Source of the DNA: DASRHK01 sp963776465
GTDB taxonomy: Bacteria; Pseudomonadota; Gammaproteobacteria; Nevskiales; Nevskiaceae
Assembly (NCBI GenBank): GCA_963776465.1
Contig: CAVZMV010000002.1
Span: 62,001-126,000 of the forward strand
Reading direction: 5' to 3'
DNA: 64,000 bases
The translations under genes and the position numbers were made by a program. Below are positions 8,662-17,306 of this stretch, one piece after another. The notes beneath the pieces were generated by a model, which made no database searches, was not told where the DNA came from, and saw only the letters and a program-made list of their open reading frames with translations. Each line of letters starts with the position of its first letter. Position 1 is the first letter of the stretch.

Positions 8662-9017
8662 CGTGGGCCCTCCAAGGCCTTGGCCAAGTCCTCCGCAGTC
8701 GCCGGCTTCGCCACGATCGCGTCGAATCCGGCCGCCTTCACCGTCTCGCTCGATGCCTGGTGGCGAAACGCGGTGAGCGCGTAGATCCGCGCATCCTTCA
8801 TGCAGTCGAGCGTGCGCAGAGCAGCGGCAAGCTCGACGCCGTCCATGTCCGGCATGACCAGATCGACGAAGACCGCGTCCGGCTTGAGCTCCTGGGCGAC
8901 CTGCAGCGCCTCAAGGCCGTCATAAGCCTGCCGAACCGTATGGCCGAGCAGGCGCAGCAGCGACGCTGCGGCATCGGCGTAGATCCTGTTGTTGTCGACG
9001 ACGAGGATGCGGTGCAC
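8658..9017 (-). CDS. Single-domain response regulator (CheY-like)
   Basis: A 119-residue receiver domain with no output domain. The phospho-acceptor is D52 in VFVDLVMPDMDG, with the conserved T82 (ALTAF) and K104 (AKPA). The acidic pair that normally holds magnesium is D8-N9 instead of DD or ED, so metal binding or phosphorylation kinetics may differ. No histidine kinase is nearby. It is the first gene of an overlapping three-gene leftward operon with the HD-domain protein and the GST, so it may act by protein contact on one of these. That is inference. Confidence 0.9.
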   Translation of the reverse strand: MHRILVVDNNRIYADAAASLLRLLGHTVRQAYDGLEALQVAQELKPDAVFVDLVMPDMDGVELAAALRTLDCMKDARIYALTAFRHQASSETVKAAGFDAIVAKPATAEDLAKALEGPR

Positions 9018-9111
9018 GGACCTGGCTCAGTTTCGCCTGCATCAAGACGGCGTCCCTGCCGGAGGGGGGCCATCGTCGCCCGAATGCCGGCATGGCGCAA
9101 CACGAGGGCGG

Positions 9112-9603
9112 TCACAGCCGCAGCGACCAGAACTGCATCGTCCGCCGCTTGCCGAACTGCGGCCCGGTCTCCTCGCGGATCAGCTTGAAGCCGGCCGCTT
9201 CGTAGAGCCTGCGCGCGCTGAGCAGGCCGTCGCTGGTCCACAGCATGAGCGTGCGATAGCGGGCCTTGCGGGCGAAACGTACGCAGGCCGAAACCAGCTT
9301 GGCGCCGATACCATGGCCGCGCGCTGCGGGGTCCACCAGCAGCAGCCGCAGCTGTGCGACGGTCCTGGATCGGCGCGCCACCAGCACGCTGCCGACGTTG
9401 CGTCCCTCCATCTCGGCGATCCAGCAGCGCTCGGCTTTCGGGTCGAACTTGCGCATGAAGTCCGCGATGATCTGCGCGACCAGCGTCTCGAACTCGCCGT
9501 TGTAGCCGTGCTCGGCGGCGTAGAAGGAGCCGTGGCTCTGCAGCACCCAGCCCATGTCGCCCGGCCGGGGCTGTCGCAGGATGGGTACGCGTCTAGAAGC
9601 CAT
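9112..9603 (-). CDS. GNAT acetyltransferase of the type usually fused to MarR
   Basis: GCN5-related N-acetyltransferase, 163 residues from the ATG at 9603. An ATG at 9645 would add 14 residues but overlaps the divergent TonB-domain gene. The acetyl-CoA loop is in LRLLLVDPAARGHGIGAKLV and the last strand in ARRLYEAAGFKLIREE. The N-terminal PGDMGWVLQSHGSFYAAEHG is the sequence normally seen in the GNAT half of MarR-GNAT fusion regulators, but no winged-helix domain precedes it here. It may be a stand-alone modifier derived from such a fusion. The acceptor substrate is unknown. Confidence 0.85.
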   Translation of the reverse strand: MASRRVPILRQPRPGDMGWVLQSHGSFYAAEHGYNGEFETLVAQIIADFMRKFDPKAERCWIAEMEGRNVGSVLVARRSRTVAQLRLLLVDPAARGHGIGAKLVSACVRFARKARYRTLMLWTSDGLLSARRLYEAAGFKLIREETGPQFGKRRTMQFWSLRL

Positions 9604-9643
9604 CGGTCGAGAATTCTTCCGGGCCAGGCGTTGTCCTAATCTC

Positions 9644-10153
9644 ATGACACCCCGAATCCACTTGCTGGCGAAGGCCTTGTCGATCTGCGCCGTGGGCCTT
9701 CTGGCCAGCGGCTGCGTCCAGGAGCGTTACCGGCCTGCGACCACGACGACGCTGGCGCCCTCCGATCCCTGCGAAAACCTCACCGAGGTCCGCCAGGTCC
9801 CGCCGCGCTACCCGGCGGATGCCGTCTCCGTCGGCAAGGAGGGTTGGGTCAAGCTCAAGTACCACGTCGCGCCCGACGGCAGCGTGTTCAACGTCCGGGT
9901 CGTCGCCGCAAGTCCGGAGGGCGTGTTCGAGCGGTCCTCGGCGGAGGCCATGCAGCACTGGCGCTACGCGCCGCATACCTACCCGGCCCAGAACTGCAGC
10001 CACGTCGACGTCTACCGCTTCGACGACGTGCCGATCGTGCTGTCGCCGCGCAATCAGGGCGAGTTCGCGGCGTTCACGGGTGAGGTCATGGAGTCGCCAC
10101 GCGCTTCGCAACGCTCTTCTCCCCGCCGGTCGGCGCGATCTCGAGCCCGCTGA
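9644..10153 (+). CDS. TonB C-terminal-domain lipoprotein
   Basis: A 169-residue lipoprotein. The signal peptide ends in the lipobox LASGC (C24). A TonB C-terminal domain follows at about 50-115 (PPRYPADAV...GWVKLKYHVAPDGSV...A...HWRYAPH). Ordinary TonB has an uncleaved N-terminal anchor and a long Pro-rich span; both are absent here. It may therefore not be a true energy transducer, but an envelope protein that uses the TonB fold for binding. The last 20 or so residues are low-complexity Ser/Arg and overlap the convergent S9 peptidase by 68 bases, so the natural stop may have been lost. Confidence 0.82.
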   Translation: MTPRIHLLAKALSICAVGLLASGCVQERYRPATTTTLAPSDPCENLTEVRQVPPRYPADAVSVGKEGWVKLKYHVAPDGSVFNVRVVAASPEGVFERSSAEAMQHWRYAPHTYPAQNCSHVDVYRFDDVPIVLSPRNQGEFAAFTGEVMESPRASQRSSPRRSARSRAR

Positions 10154-12536
10154 CCGCGCCCTTGTCGTCGCGCTGCACGGTGAGCTTCACCGGCCCCGCG
10201 CGCATGAAGAACGCGTCCCTGGCCGTCGGCAGCAGCTCGTGCCGGCCTTGCCCGGGGATGTCGATGAAGAGCTGCTTGCCTTCGAGCGACACGCTGAGCT
10301 TGTAGCCCTGCAGGTCATAAGTGCCGGCCAGCTCCATGAGCGACGCCGGATCGATCGAAGTGTCCACCTGCAGCATGCCGTCGTTCTTGCGCAGCGCCAG
10401 TGCCGACTGCAGCCCGGGGATGTGCTCGGCGCCGACGGGAACCTTGACGCTCGATCCTTCGACCGACTCTGCGGATAGCGAGCTGTAGCGCCCGCCCAGG
10501 CATTCGCCGAAGAACACCTCGGAGATCGACAGGAACGAGCGGTTGTTCTCCGTGCGGATCAGGCCGTGGCCCTCGTCGGGATACAGCAGGTACGTGACCT
10601 TGACCCCTGCCTTGTTCATCGCGTCGACCACCTGCTCGGACTCGTTGGTCGGCACGCGGATGTCGTTGGCGCCCTGCACGATCAGCATGCGGCCCTTGGT
10701 CTTGTCGGCGTAGTTGAACGGCGAGCGCTCCTTCAAGAGCTTGAGGCCCTCCGGGGTGCGCGGGTCGCCCAGGCGCGGATACCACTGCGCCGCGTTGCCC
10801 TCCGGCGAGTCCTTGCCGTAGCCGACGATGAAGGTCTCGAGGTTCGACGGCCCGACCACCGCGTTGCCGCAGGCGAATTCGCCGGGGGTGAGCGTCATCG
10901 CGGCCAGCGTCTCGTAGCCGCCGTAGCTGCCGCCGAAGATGGCCAGGCGCTTGGGATCGGCGATCTTCTTGTCGACCAGGTAGTGCACCTGCTCGATCAC
11001 GTCGCGGTTCATCGCCCCGCCCCACTCGTGCTTCTCGGCGTTGATGAACTTCTTGCCGAAGCCCGGCGTGCCGCGGAAGTTGACCAGCAGCAGCGCGTAG
11101 CCGCGGTTGGTGAGCCACTGCACCAGCGGCGCGAAGGCGAAGCGCGCGCGCTCGTCGCCCGGGCCGCCGTGCACGACGGTGACGACCGGAACCGGCGTCG
11201 TCGGGATGCCGTTGGCGTCGAACTTGGTCCACGACGGATAGCTGATGTAGGAGACGAGATCGAAGCCGTCGCTGGACTTGGTGACGATCGGCTGCATGCC
11301 CGAGAGCTTCATCTGCGCCAGTTGCGGCGTCGAAAGCCCGAGCGCGACCGACTTGCCGGTGTCGCGGTCGTAGAGGAAATAGCGGATCGGATATTCCGGC
11401 TTCATGAACGACACGACCCACTTGCGATCGTCGGCGGAGCGGCTCTCGATCTCCATCTCGCCGAAGTCCATCGCCTTGAGCGTGTCGAAGTCCTTCTTCA
11501 GGCTCTGGTCGAGCACCACCCATTCGGCGATGGTGAAGTTGCGCTGATACGCCTGCGGCTGCAGCGTCGTCGGGTGCAGGATCGCCTTCTTGATGTCGAC
11601 CTGCTTGTCGGAGGCGAGGATCTCGCGCTTGCCGGTGGCGAAGTCGTAGGCGGTGAGCGCAGTGGTGTCGAGGTCCTGGCTGGAGAAGCCGATCAGCTTC
11701 TTGCCGTCGGCGGTGATGACCGCGCCGCCGTAGTCGTTGAGGTGGTTCGCGCCCAGCGCCGGCGTGTCTTCGGCCAGCACGCGGTTGACCTGCTTGTAGC
11801 TGCCGTCCTTCTGGCGCACGTGGATCAGCAGCGACAGATCCTTGTCCTGCGACACCGCCAGGCGCTCGCTGAAGTCGTTGTCGAAGAGCTTGAGGAAGTA
11901 CGGCTTGGACTCGGCGATGAGCTGCAGCTTGCCGGTGACCGCGTTGGCCCGGTAGTAGCTCATCTGCGGGCCCTTGTCGTTCATGCCGAACATCACCTCG
12001 TCCGGGAACTTGGGGCTGGTGCGCAGGCCCATCACGCGCACCGCGTGCGACGGCGTCAGCTGGCGGCTCTCGCCGGTGGCGATGTCCAGGCTGTACAGCA
12101 CCCAGTTCTCGTCGCCTTTGTCATCGCGGATGTACCAGAGGTACTTGCCGCTCGGCGCCCAGCGATAGGTCGGCTCGTCCCAGATCGTGTGCGCCTGCAG
12201 GCCGCGGCCCTTGTCGTGGGTCAGGGCCTTGAGCTTGGTCGGGTCCGCGACGTCGGCCAGCATGATGTTGCTGACGCCGTCGACCTGGCCGAGCACGGCG
12301 ATGTGCTTGCCGTCGGGGCTGATCTGCGGCGCCTCGTAGCTGGCCTTGAGCAGCAGGCTCTCGAACGGGATCAGCGGATCGGCGCCGGGGATGTCGTTGA
12401 TCACCGCCGGCTTGGCCGGCGCGGCGGCGGCCTGCTCCGCCGGCGGCGGCGCTGGCTGCTGTTCAGCGGACTTCTTGCCGCAGGCGGCGACGGCGAATGC
12501 AATGCAGACGTGCAGAAGCACCTTCGACAATTTCAC
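10086..12536 (-). CDS. S9 family (prolyl oligopeptidase/acylaminoacyl peptidase) lipoprotein
   Basis: Serine peptidase of 816 residues that would cleave short peptides in the envelope. It begins with a lipoprotein signal (lipobox VAAC, then an Ala/Pro/Gln-rich linker). A beta-propeller domain follows over about 60-430 (repeated ISPDGKHIAVL, WAPSGKYLWYI type strands), then an alpha/beta-hydrolase domain. The nucleophile is S537 in GGSYGGYE, with the Asp in ANDIRVP and the His in DEGHGL. The start is GTG at 12536 with AGGAG about 7 bases upstream; an ATG at 12560 would place non-signal residues first. An extra domain of about 110 residues follows the catalytic domain. It lies 10 bases downstream of the SDR gene in the same operon. 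Confidence 0.93.
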   Translation of the reverse strand: MKLSKVLLHVCIAFAVAACGKKSAEQQPAPPPAEQAAAAPAKPAVINDIPGADPLIPFESLLLKASYEAPQISPDGKHIAVLGQVDGVSNIMLADVADPTKLKALTHDKGRGLQAHTIWDEPTYRWAPSGKYLWYIRDDKGDENWVLYSLDIATGESRQLTPSHAVRVMGLRTSPKFPDEVMFGMNDKGPQMSYYRANAVTGKLQLIAESKPYFLKLFDNDFSERLAVSQDKDLSLLIHVRQKDGSYKQVNRVLAEDTPALGANHLNDYGGAVITADGKKLIGFSSQDLDTTALTAYDFATGKREILASDKQVDIKKAILHPTTLQPQAYQRNFTIAEWVVLDQSLKKDFDTLKAMDFGEMEIESRSADDRKWVVSFMKPEYPIRYFLYDRDTGKSVALGLSTPQLAQMKLSGMQPIVTKSSDGFDLVSYISYPSWTKFDANGIPTTPVPVVTVVHGGPGDERARFAFAPLVQWLTNRGYALLLVNFRGTPGFGKKFINAEKHEWGGAMNRDVIEQVHYLVDKKIADPKRLAIFGGSYGGYETLAAMTLTPGEFACGNAVVGPSNLETFIVGYGKDSPEGNAAQWYPRLGDPRTPEGLKLLKERSPFNYADKTKGRMLIVQGANDIRVPTNESEQVVDAMNKAGVKVTYLLYPDEGHGLIRTENNRSFLSISEVFFGECLGGRYSSLSAESVEGSSVKVPVGAEHIPGLQSALALRKNDGMLQVDTSIDPASLMELAGTYDLQGYKLSVSLEGKQLFIDIPGQGRHELLPTARDAFFMRAGPVKLTVQRDDKGAVSGLEIAPTGGEKSVAKRVATP

Positions 12537-12546
12537 GAGACTTCTC

Positions 12547-13359
12547 CTAGAACAATCCACCAGCGCAAGTGATGCACTGGCCGCTGACGTAATCGGATTC
12601 CGGATAGCACAGCATCACCACCGCGCCCGCTGCTTCCTCGGCGGTGCCGCCGCGGCCGAGCGGGATCATCGCCCGCATCGCCTGCAGGGTGCCGGCCTGG
12701 ATGCCGACGTCGATCTTGTTGCCGCCGACGTCGATCTGCGCCTGCTCGGCGCCGAGCGCCTGCGTCAGCCGCGTTTCCACCAGGCCGAACGCAACGCAGT
12801 TCACGTTGACGCGATAGCGGCCCCATTCCTTGGCCATCGCCTTGGTCAGGCCGATGATCCCGGCCTTGGCCGACGAGTAGTTCGCTTGCCCGGCGTTGCC
12901 GAACACGCCCGAGGTCGACGAGATGTTCACCACCTTGCGGTGCATCGGGTGGGTTTCTGTCTTGGCGGCTTCGCGGATGTAGCCCGACGCCGCGCGCAGG
13001 ATGCGGAACGGCGCGGTCAGATGCACGTCGATGATCGTCTGCCACTGCTCGTCGCCCATCTTCTGGATGACGTTGTCCCACGTGAAGCCGGCGTTGTTGA
13101 TGATGATGTCCAGGCGCCCGAACGTCTTCAGTGCTGCGCCGACGAACTCGTCGGGGAACTCCTTCTTGGTGATGTCGCCGGCGACCGCGACCGCCTCGCG
13201 CTTCATCGCGCGGATAGCCTGCGCGGTCTCCTCCAGCGGCGCGGGATCCAGATCGTTGATGACCACGTGCGCGCCTTCCGCGGCGAGCTTGGTGGCGATG
13301 GCGCGGCCGATGCCGCGTCCGGCGCCGGTGACGAGGGCAACTTTGTCCTGAAGTTTCAT
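12547..13359 (-). CDS. SDR family oxidoreductase (3-oxoacyl-ACP reductase-like)
   Basis: NAD(P)-dependent short-chain dehydrogenase/reductase, 270 residues. The Rossmann motif TGAGRGIG is at 11-18, NNAG at 88-91, and the catalytic Ser-Tyr-Lys set is complete with Y161 and K165 (YSSAK). It resembles FabG-like proteins of catabolic operons, with an insertion between the catalytic strands (ETHPMHRKV at about 135-143). It is the first gene of a leftward pair with the S9 peptidase. The substrate is unknown. Confidence 0.92.
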   Translation of the reverse strand: MKLQDKVALVTGAGRGIGRAIATKLAAEGAHVVINDLDPAPLEETAQAIRAMKREAVAVAGDITKKEFPDEFVGAALKTFGRLDIIINNAGFTWDNVIQKMGDEQWQTIIDVHLTAPFRILRAASGYIREAAKTETHPMHRKVVNISSTSGVFGNAGQANYSSAKAGIIGLTKAMAKEWGRYRVNVNCVAFGLVETRLTQALGAEQAQIDVGGNKIDVGIQAGTLQAMRAMIPLGRGGTAEEAAGAVVMLCYPESDYVSGQCITCAGGLF

Positions 13360-13370
13360 AGGTGACTCAT

Positions 13371-13427
13371 GTCGGGGCTAAAGCCCCTCTTACAGGGCAT
13401 TTGTAGGAGCGGCTTTAGCCGCGACCC
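13371..13427. repeat. Pair of inverted REP palindromes
   Basis: Two REP-like units in opposite orientation: GTCGGGGCTAAAGCCCCTC followed by TTACA, then TTGTAGGAGC with GGCTTTAGCCGCGAC. Each unit forms its own hairpin around a TTTAG/CTAAA core. The pair fills the gap between the penicillin acylase stop (13430) and the SDR start (13359), a typical place for REP pairs. Confidence 0.85.
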
Positions 13428-13429
13428 GG

Positions 13430-15671
13430 TCAGGGCACATCCAGCACTACCGTCGACTCCACGTGCTTCATCAGCTCCTCGCGATCCAGCAGCGCCGGCT
13501 TCATCTCCTTCTTGCTGAAAAGCTCGGCCTGGTCGTCCGCGTGCGGCAGGCCGACGGTGGACTGCTGGCCGAACGCGTAGAGCGTCCAGGTCTGCGGCTG
13601 CTTGCCGAACACGATCAGCCGCGGCGACTGGCTGCCACGCGCGGCGATGCGCTCGCCGTTCTTGTCGGCGCCGTCGAAGCCGAACGCACGCAACGTGCGA
13701 TCGCACTGCGGCGAGACCTGCCACAGGCAGTCGTCCTTGGGCGTCGGCAGGATGCTCGGCCCGCCCAGCGGATAGCTCTTGCCGCCGTGCGCCGAGCGGA
13801 AGTACTTGCCCAGCGGCGCGTCGATGCTGCCGACGGCCTTGATCTGCGCCGCGGCCGCGACCGTCGCCGCGTCGAGCAGCGCGCGGCGGAACTCCGCGGT
13901 GAACTGCTTCTCGCTCCACGGGAATCGCTTGAGGCTCGCGAAGGACGCGTTCTTCTCCAGCTGCCGGCCGACCTCCTCGCGCCAGAACCAGAAGTTCAGC
14001 GCCGCGCTGGACTCGGCGCGGGCAAAGCCGTCGAAGGCCAGGATGCTGTCGACCATCTTGCTCGCGGGCGTCCCCTTCTTCAGGCGCTTGGGGTGCTTCT
14101 CCTGCGCGAAGCGCAGCGCCTGCTGCAGGCGCGCGGTCGTCACCCACTTCTCGTCGAACACCAGCGCCTTGGCGTCGTCGACGGAGAACTTCTGCGCCTT
14201 GGACAGCACTTCCAGCGCGCGCGCGCCGCGCGTGGTGATGCGGCCCGGCGTGTCGTAGAAGACGTGCGGCGGATATTTCGACGCGTCGATGTTGCCGTCC
14301 GCGAACAGCACGTCCGGCGACGAATTGTTGTTCTGCATGTAGCCCTGGACCGGATCGGTGACCTCGATCATCTCCTCCAGCGGATGGAAGCCCTGCCACG
14401 CCGTCGCGGAGGTGTTGCCCGGCACGGGCTTGGTCCAGTCGTAACCACTGGGCCGCTTCGGCGTCTTGCCCGCGTGCAGGTAGTAGCCGTGGCCCTGGTC
14501 GTCCACCGCCATCAGGTTCTGCGCCATCATTCCCAGCGTCTTCAGCGCCTCGCGCAGATCCTTCACCGAGCCCGCGCGGTTCATCCGGTAGATCTCCTCG
14601 TCCATCACGCCGCCGTCGTTCATCTGGCTTTGGCTGACGACGTAGGCGATGTTGCCTTCGCGGCGCACCACCGGCGAGAGCACGCCGTTGTGCCGCGTGT
14701 ACTCGAACTCCTGCTCGATGGTCTTGCCGGTCGACGACCTGAACGTCTCCTTGCGCACCTCCATCGTCTCGACCTTGCCGTCGAACAGGTACTGCCGCGG
14801 ATTCGCCGCGTCGGTCTCGACCGCGTAGCAATCCCACATGTCGGGATGGCCCGTGGTGAAGGCCCAGGCCACGTGCCGGTTCTGCGACTGCCAGAGCATC
14901 GCGCCGCCGGCGAAGCCGTACGAATGGAAGTCACCCGCGTCCATGCGGTACTCGTAATAGAACGGGTTGTTCACCTCGACGTGCGGATCGGCAAGCAGGA
15001 TCGTTTCGCCGTTGGCGGTGCGCGAGGGGAAGACGGCCCATTCGTTGGAGGCGCTGACGGCAGCGGGATATTCGGCGCTTGATGTTTGTTGTAGGAGGGG
15101 CTTTAGCCCCGACATGGTCGGGACTGAAGTCCCTCCTACAGAAGACAAGAGCTGCCGCTTCACGCCCTCCTTCGAGCACTCCGCCGGGCCCCACACCGAG
15201 TTGTAGCCGGTCCAGGTACATGTTGCGCGTGATCGCGGTCAGCGCTTCGGGCGTGAGCTCCGGCGCCCACGCGGGCACGAGCTTGGGGTTCTCGCTCATG
15301 AACTTCTTGGCGCCCGCGACGAAGGCGCGGTAGTTGCGCTGCAACTCGGGCGAGAGGCGGGCGAAGCCCTTCGACCCTTCCTCGAAGTTCATCCAGCGCC
15401 GCGTCTCGACGTCGCCCGCGAGCATGCCGTCGCCCATGATCTCGGCCAGGCGGCCGCGGACCCAGAGCAGCGAGCCGAGAAGCTGCGGCAGCCGGTCCTG
15501 CGCCTGCGCGTAGCCGAGCGCGTAGAAGCCCGCCTCTTCGTTGTCGGCGTAGATGTGCGGCACGCCCCAGGTGTCGCGGTAGATCGTCGCGGTCTGCACC
15601 GAGCGCGACGGCGTGCCGGCGCAGGCGCACAGCAGGGCCGCGATTAGTGTGATCAGGGCTTGCCGTCTCAT
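13430..15671 (-). CDS. Penicillin acylase family N-terminal nucleophile hydrolase, frame broken and carrying an in-frame REP
   Basis: Periplasmic Ntn amidase that cleaves acyl-amide bonds (penicillins, acyl-homoserine lactones or acyl-peptides are possible substrates). The ATG at 15671 starts a lipoprotein signal (lipobox LCAC), then the alpha chain (TIYRDTWGVPHIYADNEEAG, YAQAQDRLPQLL). The frame is lost at GGTAC 15215-15219. Changing frame restores YNSVWGPAECSKEGVKRQLL, and the long beta chain then runs intact to 13430. The beta-chain nucleophile is the Ser of SNEW, codon near 15049. The REP at 15090-15140 is translated in frame (reading GLKPLL) in the linker just before that Ser, the part removed or exposed on self-cleavage. 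As sequenced the protein is in two pieces. It is 17 bases downstream of the M20-like gene. Confidence 0.85.
15090..15140. repeat. REP palindrome inside the penicillin acylase gene
   Basis: A perfect REP-type double palindrome (GTAGGAGGGGCTTTAGCCCC then GACATGGTCGGGACTGAAG, then TCCCTCCTAC). Its length, a multiple of three in effect, leaves the acylase frame open through it. It is the only REP in the window lying well inside a gene. Confidence 0.85.
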
Positions 15672-15688
15672 CGATGCAGCTCCTTGGA

Positions 15689-17182
15689 TCAGTGCGCCAG
15701 CTCGTGGAGATATTCGACGAACGACATCACCGCGCCGTCGAAGCCCTGCACCTTGGGGTTCGTCGACTCGATCACGTAGTACTCGTCCGGCGCGTGGGCG
15801 CCGGTGCCGTAGCCCAGGCCGAAGTGACCGGCCGCCAGCGAGAGCGGCGGATCGGTGAAGACGTAGCCGGGATACGAGCCGGCGCCGCGCGGCCAGAGCA
15901 TCGGCTCGATGCCGGCGCGCTTGAGCGTCGCGATCTCGGCCTGGATCAGCCGCGCGTCGGGCGACGTGCTGGTCGGGTTGTAGCCGCCGGTGACGTTGAC
16001 CTCGATGTCGCCGTAGCCGCGCTTCTTCAGGTGTGCTTTCAGCGCCGCCACGGCCGCGTCGAACTTCATGTCGGGCACCAGCCGCAGGTCGATCTTCGCC
16101 ACCGCGCGATGCGGCAGCACGGTCTTGCCGCCCGGACCGGTGTAGCCGGCGACGAGGCCTTCGATGTTCACCGTCGGCTGCGATTCGAGGCGCTCGTTGG
16201 CCCGCACCCATGGCAGGTCGTCGATCCAGTGCAGCACGCCCAGCTGCTTCTTGAGCAGCGCCTCGTCGCTCGACTTGGCGACGGCGGCGATCATCGCGCG
16301 CTCGGCCTTGGTCATCGGCCGCGGCTTGGGATAGTTATCGATGAGGATGGTGTTGCCATCTTTGGACACCAGCGTGTCGAGCGCCTTGACCAGCCGCCAG
16401 GTCGGGCTGTCGACCATGGCCTTGAGCGACGAGTGCACGTCCTTGGCCGGGCCGCGGCCCCACTTCTCGCCGCTGGCGACGAGCTCGAGCTCGACGATGC
16501 CCTTGGCGCCCAGGCTCACGGTGACGACGCCGTCGAGCTCCTGCTCGGCCGACGGCATGAAGACGCCGACGCATTTCTTCAGCGCGGCCTCCACCTCGGG
16601 CCGGAGCACGATCTGGCCGATGTGCGGCGATCCGATCTCCTCCTCGCCCTCCGCGATCAGCACGAGGTTCACCGGCATCTTGCGGCCGGCGCCCTTGATC
16701 GCATGCAGCGCGGCGAGGAACGCGGCTTGCGGACCTTTCTGGTTCACCGCACCGCGGCCCATGAGTACCTTGCCGACGTCGGGCTTGTCGACCAGCGCCG
16801 CTTTCAGCGGCGGCGATGTCCACTCCGCGGGGTCGAACTGCTTCACGTCGTACATGAAGTAGAGGCCGACCGTCTTCTCCGCACCGGCGTCGAGCGTCGC
16901 GAAGACGCCCGGCTTGCCATCGGTGGCGATGATCTCGGCCTTCTGGAAGCCGGCGTCGCGCGCGAGCTTGGCCATGCGCTCGGCGCCATCCGGATAGCCG
17001 AGGTTCTCCGCGGCGATCGCAGGCGCCGCGATCCATTCCTGCAGGCGCTTGAGCGCCTCGTCGTGCCGCTTGGCGACTTCCTTGCGCACGTCGCCGAAGT
17101 CGTCGGCCGCGCGGGCCGGCAGGGCCGCGGCCGATGCCGCGATGACGAGCACAAGCAGAGAAGAACGCAGATTCCCGATCAT
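15689..17182 (-). CDS. M20-family metallopeptidase-like protein with altered metal site
   Basis: A 497-residue exported protein (signal peptide to about residue 25, ALPARA-AD) with the M20 peptidase fold, including the dimerisation insert. The family normally has HxD, a bridging Asp, EE, and a late His. Here the HxD is M110-Y111-D112 (YFMYDVKQFD) and the bridging Asp is N147 (GRGAVNQKGP). The Glu pair in AEGEEEIGSP (about 180-182) and the His in GTGAHAPDEY are kept. A normal two-zinc centre is therefore doubtful; it may be a one-metal enzyme or a binding protein. The start at 17182 has GAGG upstream. It is the first gene of the operon with the penicillin acylase, which suggests action on acylated peptides. 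Confidence 0.88.
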   Translation of the reverse strand: MIGNLRSSLLVLVIAASAAALPARAADDFGDVRKEVAKRHDEALKRLQEWIAAPAIAAENLGYPDGAERMAKLARDAGFQKAEIIATDGKPGVFATLDAGAEKTVGLYFMYDVKQFDPAEWTSPPLKAALVDKPDVGKVLMGRGAVNQKGPQAAFLAALHAIKGAGRKMPVNLVLIAEGEEEIGSPHIGQIVLRPEVEAALKKCVGVFMPSAEQELDGVVTVSLGAKGIVELELVASGEKWGRGPAKDVHSSLKAMVDSPTWRLVKALDTLVSKDGNTILIDNYPKPRPMTKAERAMIAAVAKSSDEALLKKQLGVLHWIDDLPWVRANERLESQPTVNIEGLVAGYTGPGGKTVLPHRAVAKIDLRLVPDMKFDAAVAALKAHLKKRGYGDIEVNVTGGYNPTSTSPDARLIQAEIATLKRAGIEPMLWPRGAGSYPGYVFTDPPLSLAAGHFGLGYGTGAHAPDEYYVIESTNPKVQGFDGAVMSFVEYLHELAH

Positions 17183-17306
17183 GGATGGTCCTCGTGGTGG
17201 CACGCTGCGCGACGCGTGCAAGGATTCTAATGCTCTCACTTTCGCATGCGTCTGGTGGTTACGGGCTCAGACTTCCTGCGCTCCGATACCAGTAAGCTTT
17301 GCGTCC

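Noticed and set aside
13430..15671. Naming the acylase as a quorum-quenching AHL acylase (PvdQ/QuiP)
   Set aside because: The family also contains penicillin, cephalosporin and peptide acylases; substrate cannot be assigned without binding-pocket comparison.
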